From positions 26,756 through 90,755 of the forward strand of contig CAAGIS010000154.1 in the NCBI GenBank assembly GCA_900769985.1: a DNA stretch of 64,000 nucleotides, in the 5' to 3' direction. Below are positions 25,770 to 33,118 of the stretch, piece by piece. The DNA comes from Spirochaetia bacterium (GTDB lineage Bacteria > Spirochaetota > Spirochaetia > Treponematales > Treponemataceae). Made by a program: the position numbers and the translations under genes. How positions within the stretch are numbered: the first letter of the stretch is position 1; each line of letters begins with the position of its first letter. The notes beneath the pieces were generated by a model. It made no database searches. It was not told the DNA's origin and saw only the letters and a list, made by a program, of their open reading frames with translations.

Positions 25770-27089
25770 ATGGTTTTAGATTTTTCAAATATTTTTGTTT
25801 TAATTTATGTTATCGGAAAAGTTTTTACTTTTGCATTAAATAACATTCTGGAATACATTGACTATTCTTTCAGAAAAAGAAACGGCGGCACACTCCCTAA
25901 AAAATTGCAGGAAATCGAAACTGCCCGCACAGTTTTTGACAAAGACAAACTCAAAAAAATTTCAGATTATGAAAACGAAAAATATTTTCTGTGGATTCCA
26001 AAATGTACCGCAGGATTTATCCTTACGATGGTGTTAGTCCTTTTCGGCTTTTACCCGTGGCTTTTTTCTGCAATCGGAAATTTCAGCTGGATTAACGAAT
26101 GCGGTTTTCTGCACGTTTTTTTCTTTTTGATTTTATCAGGCATTCCGTCTTCAATCGCTGAACTTCCATTCAGCATTTACAAAGAATTTAAAATCGAAAA
26201 AAAATACGGCTTCAGCAATATGAGTTTTAAACTCTGGCTCATCGACCAGTTAAAGTCATTTTTAGTTTCGCTAGTTTTCAGTTTCATTTTGATTTTTGCA
26301 ATCGTATTCCTGCTGAATAAATTTCCGTCATTCTGGTGGCTTCTCCTTGCTGCCGTAATGATTGCGTTCAGTTTTATAATGATGATTGTCTATCCAAAAT
26401 TCATCGCACCGATTTTCAATAAATTCTCTCCGCTCGAAGATGGTGAACTTAAACAAAAAATTCATACCCTGCTTAAAAAAACAGGATTTATCTCAAGCGG
26501 AATTTTCGTAATGGACGCATCAAAACGGAGCAACCACTCAAACGCATATTTTTCAGGCTTCGGAAAAACAAAACGCATTGTCCTGTACGACACGCTGATG
26601 AAACAGCTTTCCGATGACGAGCTCCTTGCAGTCTTGGGTCACGAACTCGGACACTACAAATTAAAGCACATCGTAAAACGACTCGTCGTTCTTCTTCCGA
26701 TGGAATTTATCGTTATGTTCATTTTATTTTTGCTTGCACAAAATGTTTCGCTTTACAATTCATTCGGCTTTAATTTTATAAACGCAGGCAACATCACAAA
26801 TTACCAGATTCTCGGACTTATGCTTTCTTCAATGCTTTACGAAGCTGTAACGATTATTATCTCGCCGCTGTCTGCAATTTCAAGCCGCCGTCAGGAATAT
26901 CAGGCAGACAAATTTTCTTCCCAAGTCTGCGGCACTCCTGACAATCTGATTACTGCATTAATTAAATTGAACAGTGAAAACCTCTCAGAACTTTTACCGC
27001 CGAAAATCTATTCGTTCTTCATGTACAGTCATCCGACTTTAATCGAACGCATCGAAGCCCTGCAAAAAACAAAGGAATCAAAAAAATGA
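25770..27089 (+). CDS. M48-family integral membrane zinc protease (Ste24/CAAX prenyl protease 1-like)
   Basis: 439 aa with several transmembrane segments. The zinc motif H-E-L-G-H is at residues 291-295, and the third ligand Glu is in the downstream R-R-Q-E-Y-Q-A-D-K-F segment. This arrangement, with the N-terminal helices before a cytoplasmic-face active site, is that of Ste24-type proteases. Since bacteria lack CAAX prenylation, membrane-protein quality control is the more likely role. The gene overlaps the next one by 4 bases (ATGA), so the two are probably translationally coupled. Confidence 0.9.
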   Translation: MVLDFSNIFVLIYVIGKVFTFALNNILEYIDYSFRKRNGGTLPKKLQEIETARTVFDKDKLKKISDYENEKYFLWIPKCTAGFILTMVLVLFGFYPWLFSAIGNFSWINECGFLHVFFFLILSGIPSSIAELPFSIYKEFKIEKKYGFSNMSFKLWLIDQLKSFLVSLVFSFILIFAIVFLLNKFPSFWWLLLAAVMIAFSFIMMIVYPKFIAPIFNKFSPLEDGELKQKIHTLLKKTGFISSGIFVMDASKRSNHSNAYFSGFGKTKRIVLYDTLMKQLSDDELLAVLGHELGHYKLKHIVKRLVVLLPMEFIVMFILFLLAQNVSLYNSFGFNFINAGNITNYQILGLMLSSMLYEAVTIIISPLSAISSRRQEYQADKFSSQVCGTPDNLITALIKLNSENLSELLPPKIYSFFMYSHPTLIERIEALQKTKESKK

Positions 27090-28579
27090 AAAAAATTTTT
27101 TTTATAATCTCTGCAATTTTTATTTTCTCAAATTTTTCTTTATCAGTTCATGCAGGAGAATTTGATTCCGTAAAAAATCAGGCTGAACATAACAATACCG
27201 GCAATGAAGTTTTTATAAATTACACCGGCGGAAAAAACTACACCTACATAGAACGAACAGATTTGCGCCGCTATGACAACGGAAAATACACTGGTCTTGT
27301 AAGCCGCGAAGTCCGTTCTTTTATAATCCAGACTGACGAAGATTCAAACGGCGTTTTTTACGACGGAAGTTTTTTTGTAGACGAAGGAACAAAACGGGCC
27401 GCCGTTTCTGTATTTGCAGAAATCTCAGATTCAATTGAATCATCTTTTAAAATCCTCAACGACGGAACTATCGTTATGATAAAAGACAACGGCTATCCGA
27501 CGTTCCGCAGTTTTCCGTCTTACCCTAAAAAAAATATCGCACCGGGAACAAAATGGCAGGCAAAAGCAATTCGCTGTGCAGACCCGTTAAACAAAGGCAT
27601 TGTAACAAAAATTCCATTTTACGTTGAATACACTTATTCAGGCGAACAGGAATGGAACGGCGAAACAGTTTTTCTCGTAACTGCAAGATGGGCAACACGA
27701 TACGGTGCAAAATTTTTCATAGACTTTGGAGGCGACAAAGATTTAGTTGAAGCACAAGGCAGCCATTCTGCAACAATTTACATAAGCAAAAAAACAGGAG
27801 CCGCAATCGTAATACGCGATTCAGTCGACGAAACTTTTACTTACAGTGACGGAAACAAAATTTCGTTCAAAGGAACGATAAACCTTTTTACAAAATATCC
27901 GCCGACAATAAATCAGGAAAAACTTCTTCCTGTAATTCAGCGTGTTGCAAAATTATCTGACGAACAAATCGAACAGATTGCAAAACCTGTAAACGAATCC
28001 AAAAATATTGCACCTGATTTTAAAACTAGCACCGAGCCTGACATCACTTCAAAACCACAGGTCGCTTCCGCAGATTTAAAACGCAACACGACTTCTGCAA
28101 ACTCTAAACCTGACGTCACGCCTTCAAGTTCAAAACCATCACTCAGCAGTAAAACAAAAAACAAGGCATCTGACACAACCGCGCCGTCTGAGTCCGACAA
28201 CTCTGCAACAAAAATCGACGTTGAAAAAACTTCACTCGGCATAAAACTTACACTGCCTAATTTACAATTCAAGCCGGACTCAAAAGAACTTCTGCCAAGC
28301 GAACGCCGCCGCCTCGAACAGATTGCAGAAATCCTTTCACAGACAGACGACGCAATGCTCCTCGTCGAAGGTCACTCCGCATCAACTGGAAACAAAACAG
28401 GCGAACTTGAACTTTCAAAAGAGCGCGCCGCTGTAATTGCAAAAGAACTTTCCAACCGCGGCATAGACTCTTCTCGCTTCATACTAAAAGGTTGCGGAAG
28501 CGACAGACCTATTGCAGATAATACTACAAAAGAAGGAATGGCAAAAAATCGCCGTGTAGAAATTACAATTTTGGAATAG
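27086..28579 (+). CDS. OmpA-family secreted protein with C-terminal peptidoglycan-binding domain
   Basis: 497 aa with a signal peptide (K-K-I-F-F-I-I-S core, cleavage around H-A-G near residue 24). Residues 25-290 form a beta-rich treponemal domain I cannot name. Residues 305-375 are a Ser/Thr/Lys/Pro linker. The last about 115 residues are an OmpA-C domain: L-V-E-G-H-S-A-S-T-G, L-S-K-E-R-A-A-V-I, G-C-G-S-D-R-P-I and N-R-R-V-E-I. It should tether the outer envelope to peptidoglycan. The overlapping start with the M48 protease gene suggests a functional link in envelope maintenance. Confidence 0.9.
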   Translation: MKKIFFIISAIFIFSNFSLSVHAGEFDSVKNQAEHNNTGNEVFINYTGGKNYTYIERTDLRRYDNGKYTGLVSREVRSFIIQTDEDSNGVFYDGSFFVDEGTKRAAVSVFAEISDSIESSFKILNDGTIVMIKDNGYPTFRSFPSYPKKNIAPGTKWQAKAIRCADPLNKGIVTKIPFYVEYTYSGEQEWNGETVFLVTARWATRYGAKFFIDFGGDKDLVEAQGSHSATIYISKKTGAAIVIRDSVDETFTYSDGNKISFKGTINLFTKYPPTINQEKLLPVIQRVAKLSDEQIEQIAKPVNESKNIAPDFKTSTEPDITSKPQVASADLKRNTTSANSKPDVTPSSSKPSLSSKTKNKASDTTAPSESDNSATKIDVEKTSLGIKLTLPNLQFKPDSKELLPSERRRLEQIAEILSQTDDAMLLVEGHSASTGNKTGELELSKERAAVIAKELSNRGIDSSRFILKGCGSDRPIADNTTKEGMAKNRRVEITILE

Positions 28580-28599
28580 CTTGTTAAGGAAACTTTTTC

Positions 28600-29187
28600 A
28601 TGAACAAAAACGAACGCAAAGACATCACAATCCGCCTTGCAAAAAAAGACGATGCAAAATATCTGCTTGACATATATTCGTACTATGTACAGAACACTGC
28701 AATTACTTTTGAACTTGAAACACCCTCTGTCAGAGAATTTAAAAACCGCATAAAGCAGACTTTAAAAATTTTTCCGTACATCGTTGCAGAACTGAATGGA
28801 AAAATAACAGGCTATGCTTATGCAAGTCATTTTAAAAAACGCGCTGCTTATGACCGAGACGTTGAAACTTCAATTTATGTTCACAAGGATTTTAAACATT
28901 GCGGCATCGGAAAAAAACTTCTTTTAAAACTTGAAGAACTTTTAAAATCGCAGAATATTTTAAACATATACGCTGTCATTGCTGCGCCGGAACAAGAAGA
29001 TGAATACTTAAATTTTGACAGCATAAAATTTCATACAAAAATGGGCTACACTCAATCTGCAGAATACAAAACATGTGGCTTCAAATTTAACAAATGGTAT
29101 TCTGTTGTTACAATGCAAAAATTTCTAGGCGAACACAATTCAAATCCTGCACCTGTCATTTTGTGGAATAACAAAAAAGAGTTCTAA
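28600..29187 (+). CDS. GNAT N-acetyltransferase (phosphinothricin-acetyltransferase-like)
   Basis: 195 aa. The GNAT core has Y-V-H-K-D-F-K-H-C-G-I-G-K-K-L-L as the acetyl-CoA loop near residue 105. The early I-T-F-E-L-E-T and R-A-A-Y-D-R-D-V-E-T-S-I-Y-V segments are typical of the PAT/Bar and methionine-sulfoximine acetyltransferase group. The usual G-F-x-x-V-G-x-x-x-x-V-G-x-K-F ending is degraded to C-G-F-K-F-N-K-W-Y-S. The target is an amino-acid-like small molecule at best guess. An AAGGAAA site precedes it, and it is the third gene of the M48-OmpA unit. Its last 4 bases overlap the convergent MCP-like gene. Confidence 0.82.
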   Translation: MNKNERKDITIRLAKKDDAKYLLDIYSYYVQNTAITFELETPSVREFKNRIKQTLKIFPYIVAELNGKITGYAYASHFKKRAAYDRDVETSIYVHKDFKHCGIGKKLLLKLEELLKSQNILNIYAVIAAPEQEDEYLNFDSIKFHTKMGYTQSAEYKTCGFKFNKWYSVVTMQKFLGEHNSNPAPVILWNNKKEF

Positions 29188-30182
29188 TAATTTTCTTCGA
29201 TTATTACAGACCATTCTTTTCCAGGATACGAATTATACCCGGAAGTTTTTGCAAAACCAGTAATGATTTTTTTTCTGCCAATATGATTTCCAAAACAAAA
29301 ACCATACTTTGTGCCGTTTTTAATTTCCAAAAAAGCATCAGTAGAATGAACGTTCATTTTCAAAATTTCGTCCCGCTTAGTTGAACCAATTACAATGCCA
29401 TCTTTGTTTACAAGCCTTATGCTGCTTGTCTTTGCAATCTTTGCCCTGTCAATAATATCAAGGACAAACTTCCAGTTAAAGCGAGTAGAAATTACGCCGA
29501 CGATATTATAATCAGAATCAAGCACAGGACTTGAATAAGTCATAACATAATTGTCAATCGTTTTTGAAAAATACATATCTGTATAAAACGGAGCACCGGT
29601 GCGCATAACTTCTGCAAACCAGTCCTTGTCAGAAAAATCAGTTCCTGCAAGATTATTTCTCACGCCACAAGTAATCACCTTTCCTGAAACATCAGTCAAA
29701 ATAATGTCATAGTAAACTTCGTAAATTTTTACAAGGTGAGAAAGAGTTGCCTGCGCGCGCCTGCAATTTTCTGCATCAGGATTTTTGCATGCTTCAATAA
29801 TTTTTCCGAACGTTGCCCAAGCTTGAACATCACAGTAACGCTCAAAAAGATTTCTGTCAATTTTATCTATCGTATCAAAGGCGACGTCCGCAGTCCTTAT
29901 CCCAATCAAGTCATTCATCTGTTTTTCGATTTCATCAACTACAGAATTACAGGCATCGTTTACAGCCTTGTTGTTCTCGGAGATTTTTCTGATTTCCTGC
30001 GAAATTATGTGAAAGCCTTTTCCGGCGTTACCGGCGCGCGCTGCTTCAATCGAAGAGTTAAAAGAAAGAATCCTGATGTTCTGACTTTGGTTTTCAATTT
30101 CTTTAAGTGAATTACGCAACATTCCGTAATCACTCAAAAGCTTGTTGAATACGATTCCAAGTTCTGCAATGCCTTCAGCCAT
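29184..30182 (-). CDS. Soluble chemoreceptor-like protein: N-terminal MCP tip, C-terminal Cache domain
   Basis: 332 aa with no signal peptide or membrane helix. Residues 34-75 match the second half of the conserved chemoreceptor tip: N-S-S-I-E-A-A-R-A-G-N-A-G-K-G-F, then E-I-R-K-I-S-E. Residues 130-330 are a Cache-type sensor (D-K-D-W-F-A-E-V near 190, P-F-Y-T-D-M-Y, S-S-P-V-L, I-V-G-V-I-S). The order is the reverse of ordinary receptors and only one tip strand is recognisable, so the protein may dimerise with, or dock to, cytoplasmic receptor arrays. The ligand is unknown. It has a GAGG ribosome site. Confidence 0.8.
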   Translation of the reverse strand: MAEGIAELGIVFNKLLSDYGMLRNSLKEIENQSQNIRILSFNSSIEAARAGNAGKGFHIISQEIRKISENNKAVNDACNSVVDEIEKQMNDLIGIRTADVAFDTIDKIDRNLFERYCDVQAWATFGKIIEACKNPDAENCRRAQATLSHLVKIYEVYYDIILTDVSGKVITCGVRNNLAGTDFSDKDWFAEVMRTGAPFYTDMYFSKTIDNYVMTYSSPVLDSDYNIVGVISTRFNWKFVLDIIDRAKIAKTSSIRLVNKDGIVIGSTKRDEILKMNVHSTDAFLEIKNGTKYGFCFGNHIGRKKIITGFAKTSGYNSYPGKEWSVIIEENY

Positions 30183-30279
30183 AAAAAACTCCTCAATCTG
30201 ATTTTTTTTTCAACATAAGCATCAGATTCCATAAATCACAAAACTTCTCTCCACACACATTCCACACACATATCTCAAA

Positions 30280-30319
30280 AACAAAAAAAGTCCTAAATAC
30301 AAAAATGTACTTAGGACTT
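30280..30319 (-). terminator. Intrinsic terminator inside the MCP-like gene's leader
   Basis: A 13-bp stem with one mismatch (30288-30300 with 30307-30319), a 6-base loop and a T-run on the minus strand. It lies only about 10 bases after the start predicted from the promoter at 30336-30364, and about 100 bases before the coding start. Confidence 0.7.
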
Positions 30320-30335
30320 CATTGCCGATGAAAAA

Positions 30336-30364
30336 ATATTACTTGTTTATCATACGAGTGTCAA
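30336..30364 (-). promoter_or_regulatory. Strong promoter upstream of the MCP-like gene
   Basis: Minus strand: a perfect TTGACA (30359-30364), 17 bases, TAATAT (30336-30341). The predicted start is near 30329. Confidence 0.6.
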
Positions 30365-30395
30365 TGCTTTTTAGTTTTTTGTTTTTCTATATAAA

Positions 30396-30425
30396 TTGAT
30401 TATATCTCTTTTTTTGCAGTACAAT
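30396..30425 (+). promoter_or_regulatory. Promoter directly abutting the DNA methyltransferase gene
   Basis: TTGATT (30396-30401), 18 bases, TACAAT (30420-30425), then 6 bases to the ATG at 30432. There is no ribosome site. Confidence 0.5.
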
Positions 30426-30431
30426 GTAAGT

Positions 30432-31424
30432 ATGAAAGAGAATTCTTCAAATCAAAAAAATCGTGCCGGACGAAACAGAACACTGACACTACAGCAAGAT
30501 GAAATTCCTGAACTAAAAAATCAGATTTTAACAATTGAAAAAATCAACTCAAGCGGAATAGATTTTTCTGACAAAGTTCAGCTTGAAAATTTAGTTACTG
30601 ACAAAATCATCAACTGCGATATTTTTGACGGATTAAAATTTATTCCTGATGAATTTGCAGATTTAGTCATCATCGACCCGCCTTATAATCTTACAAAAAA
30701 TTTTAACGGAATGACGTTTAATGCAACTTCCGATTACAATTATGATAAATATCTTGAAAGCTGGTTTTTTCTTGTATGCAAAAAACTTAAAAAAAACGGT
30801 TCTCTTTATATATGCGGCGATTGGAAATGCACTTCAAGCCTTCAGCGCGTAATCGAAAAGGAACTCACGATTTTAAACAGAATTACCTGGCAGCGCGAAA
30901 AAGGACGAGGCGCCAAGCAGAATTGGAAAAACTCAATGGAAGACATCTGGTTCGCCGTAAAAAATCCGCATGATTATTATTTTGATGTCGAGTCAGTAAA
31001 ATTGAAACGCCGTGTTCTCGCCCCTTACAAACAAAACGGAATTCCAAAAGACTGGGACGAAAACGAAGACGGCAAATTCCGTTTAACTTATCCGTCAAAT
31101 TTCTGGGACGACATAAGCGTTCCTTTTTGGTCAATGCCCGAGAACACAGACCACCCGACACAAAAGCCGGAAAAACTCTACGCAAAATTAATTCTCGCAT
31201 CATCAAGAGAACAGGGAATCGTTTTTGACCCCTTTGTCGGCAGCGGAACAGCAAGCGTTACTGCAAAAAAATTGAACAGGCATTTCTGCGGAATTGAACT
31301 TAACGAAGAATATTCACTTCTGGCACAAAAGCGCATCAATCTTGCAGACAGCAATAAATCAATTCAAGGTTACAGCGACGGAGTTTTTTACGAAAGAAAT
31401 TCATTCCAGCAGCAAGGAAAATAA
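30432..31424 (+). CDS. Orphan site-specific DNA methyltransferase (N6-adenine or N4-cytosine)
   Basis: About 330 aa from the ATG at 30432; the open frame could begin earlier only at a TTG. The catalytic motif IV D-P-P-Y is at residues 82-85. The AdoMet-binding motif I is C-terminal as D-P-F-V-G-S-G-T at residues 266-273, giving the beta-class order. D-P-P-Y implies exocyclic-amino methylation. No restriction gene or specificity subunit is adjacent, so it is likely a solitary methylase with an epigenetic role, or half of a lost restriction-modification system. The recognition site cannot be inferred. Confidence 0.85.
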   Translation: MKENSSNQKNRAGRNRTLTLQQDEIPELKNQILTIEKINSSGIDFSDKVQLENLVTDKIINCDIFDGLKFIPDEFADLVIIDPPYNLTKNFNGMTFNATSDYNYDKYLESWFFLVCKKLKKNGSLYICGDWKCTSSLQRVIEKELTILNRITWQREKGRGAKQNWKNSMEDIWFAVKNPHDYYFDVESVKLKRRVLAPYKQNGIPKDWDENEDGKFRLTYPSNFWDDISVPFWSMPENTDHPTQKPEKLYAKLILASSREQGIVFDPFVGSGTASVTAKKLNRHFCGIELNEEYSLLAQKRINLADSNKSIQGYSDGVFYERNSFQQQGK

Positions 31425-31429
31425 ATTTA

Positions 31430-31702
31430 ATGAAAAAAATCAGACAGCAGCTTCGTTTTACAGGACATGTTCAGGGTGTTGGCTTTCGCTATACAGCGTA
31501 TCATCTTGCACAAAACATCGGCATTACAGGCTGGGTTTATAACGATTACGACGGTTCTGTTTTAATGCAGGCGCAGGGAACAAAAGAGCAGATTTCTTCT
31601 CTGACTAATTCTCTGGAGAACGGAACATTCATTCAGATTGACAATATCGAACGCACAGAAATTCCCGTTGACCTTACAGAACGCACATTTAAGATAAGAT
31701 AA
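31430..31702 (+). CDS. Acylphosphatase
   Basis: 90 aa, the standard length. Catalytic Arg20 is in V-Q-G-V-G-F-R-Y, the phosphate-binding loop, and catalytic Asn38 is in G-W-V-Y-N. It hydrolyses carboxyl-phosphate bonds such as acetyl phosphate and 1,3-bisphosphoglycerate in the cytoplasm. It begins 5 bases after the methyltransferase stop, probably on the same transcript. An AAGGAAA ribosome site sits inside the previous gene's end. Confidence 0.9.
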   Translation: MKKIRQQLRFTGHVQGVGFRYTAYHLAQNIGITGWVYNDYDGSVLMQAQGTKEQISSLTNSLENGTFIQIDNIERTEIPVDLTERTFKIR

Positions 31703-31743
31703 AAAACATTTCTGTCAGCAAAACAATGACTTTGTAAAACGAT

Positions 31744-31766
31744 AAAAGATAAAAATCTTTTTTTTC
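31744..31766 (+). terminator. AT-rich terminator hairpin after the acylphosphatase gene
   Basis: AAAAGAT, loop AAAA, ATCTTTT plus T-run (31744-31766). The stem is weak, and the T-run is long. Confidence 0.5.
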
Positions 31767-31771
31767 GTGCT

Positions 31772-31808
31772 CGTGCACGTTGACACTCATATATTTTTCC
31801 CATATACT
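31772..31808 (+). promoter_or_regulatory. Near-consensus promoter with an adjoining palindrome, for the GH43 gene
   Basis: TTGACA (31780-31785), exactly 17 bases, TATACT (31803-31808). The perfect palindrome CGTGCACG (31772-31779) abuts the -35 box and is preceded by a further CGTGC. This is a natural operator position, so carbohydrate-responsive control is possible but unproven. Confidence 0.7.
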
Positions 31809-31893
31809 CTCCTTAGTCTGAAATTCTTCTGCCTCGAAGATTCCAGCCAATTTCATCGCCGCTGATAATGCGGTGTTTTATCAGGGAGAAACT

Positions 31894-32871
31894 ATGTCAA
31901 GCATAGAAAAAAAACCTTTAGTTACAGATTTATACACGGCAGATCCGTCAGCGCACGCATTCAACGGAAAAATCTACATCTATCCGTCACACGACCGGGA
32001 TATTGACGTTGAAAACAACGACAACGGCGATCAATACGATATGACAGACTACCACGTTTACGAAATGGACGATGAAAACACACTGCCACGTGACTGCGGT
32101 GTTGCCCTCGATTTAAGAGACATCCCATGGGCATCAAAACAAGTCTGGGCGCCAGATTGTGCAGAAAAAGACGGCAAGTATTATTTCTTCTTCCCGGCTC
32201 GCGACAAGGACGGCTTTTTCAGAATCGGAGTTGCAACAGGAGACTCTCCAAGAGGACCATTTAAAGCTGAACCCGATTATATCCCGGGCACATTCAGCAT
32301 TGACCCGTGCATTTTTGAAGACACAGATAAAAACTATTATCTCACATTTGGCGGAATTTGGGGTGGCCAACTCGATAAATACAGAAACAATATCTACGAC
32401 GAAAAAAACGCAGAACCAACAGGCAGCACTCCTGCAGTATGTCCAAAAATCGCCAGAATGAACTCCGATTTAAAAACACTCTCAGAAGAACCCCGCGACC
32501 TTGTAATTACAGATGAAACAGGCAGCCCGCTCACAGGCGGTGACCATGACAGGCGCTATTTTGAAGACCCATGGCTTTTCAAAAAAGACGGCACATATTA
32601 TTTTACTTATTCAACAGGCGATACTCACTTTTTAAACTGGGCAACTTCCAAAAACGTTTATGGTCCGTATACATTCGGCGGAAAAATCCTTACCCCTGTT
32701 TTAGGCTGGACAACCCACCACTCAATTTTAGAGTTCAACGGAAAATGGTATTTATTCTATCACGACTGCGAACTTTCTGGCGGAATAAATCAAAAACGCA
32801 ATGTCAAATTCCGGGAATTAAAGTTTGACGACAAAGGCGCAATCATCACGATGGACGGTCTTGAAAAATAG
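31894..32871 (+). CDS. Glycoside hydrolase family 43 (xylosidase/arabinofuranosidase type)
   Basis: 325 aa from the ATG at 31894, chosen for its AGGGAG site 6 bases before it. It is a five-bladed propeller GH43. The general-base Asp is near the N-terminus in T-A-D-P-S-A-H-A-F. The second Asp is in S-I-D-P-C-I-F-E-D, and the acid Glu is in Y-F-E-D-P-W-L-F-K near residue 223. There is no signal peptide, so it should act in the cytoplasm on imported xylo- or arabino-oligosaccharides. It carries no carbohydrate-binding module. The gene stands alone between a strong promoter and a strong terminator. Confidence 0.88.
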   Translation: MSSIEKKPLVTDLYTADPSAHAFNGKIYIYPSHDRDIDVENNDNGDQYDMTDYHVYEMDDENTLPRDCGVALDLRDIPWASKQVWAPDCAEKDGKYYFFFPARDKDGFFRIGVATGDSPRGPFKAEPDYIPGTFSIDPCIFEDTDKNYYLTFGGIWGGQLDKYRNNIYDEKNAEPTGSTPAVCPKIARMNSDLKTLSEEPRDLVITDETGSPLTGGDHDRRYFEDPWLFKKDGTYYFTYSTGDTHFLNWATSKNVYGPYTFGGKILTPVLGWTTHHSILEFNGKWYLFYHDCELSGGINQKRNVKFRELKFDDKGAIITMDGLEK

Positions 32872-32888
32872 TCACGAGCCAATAAGTC

Positions 32889-32930
32889 AAAAAAAAAGAC
32901 ATTCAGTTTTTTTCTGAATGTCTTTTTTTT
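32889..32930 (+). terminator. Intrinsic terminator of the GH43 gene
   Basis: AAAAAGACATTCAG pairs with CTGAATGTCTTTTT and ends in eight T. Confidence 0.85.
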
Positions 32931-33002
32931 GGGCCATCTAAGATTTGAACTTAGGACCAAAGGATTATGAGTCCTCTGCTCTAACCGCTGAGCTAATGGC
33001 CC
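32930..33002 (-). tRNA. tRNA with CAT anticodon (tRNA-Ile2 favoured over tRNA-Met)
   Basis: A 73-nt cloverleaf. Acceptor GGGCCAT/ATGGCCC is perfect, the D-arm is TAGCTCAGCGGTTAGAGCA, the anticodon loop is CTCATAA, the T-arm is TTCAAAT, and the discriminator is A. The GACTCATAATC-NN-TTGGTC surroundings resemble E. coli tRNA-Ile2, whose C34 is lysidinylated by TilS. The initiator-tRNA stem pattern (three G-C pairs) is absent. Ile2 versus elongator Met is not certain by eye. Confidence 0.9.
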
Positions 33003-33084
33003 GCTTTTGATAGGGAATAATATACCATAGAATACTTTGTTTAGTCAATATGGCAACGGATGCTCTAATCACCTGCAATAATGC

Positions 33085-33118
33085 GTAATCGCTTCAAGTG
33101 TTAATCAGCACTTCCTTA
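33085..33118 (-). repeat. Dispersed palindromic repeat, copy 5 (contains the stop codon of the DUF4143 ATPase gene)
   Basis: On the minus strand it starts TAAGGAAGTGCTGATTAACA and ends GCGATTAC. The first TAA is the stop codon of the ATPase gene. It is identical to copy 1 over 26 bases. Confidence 0.7.
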
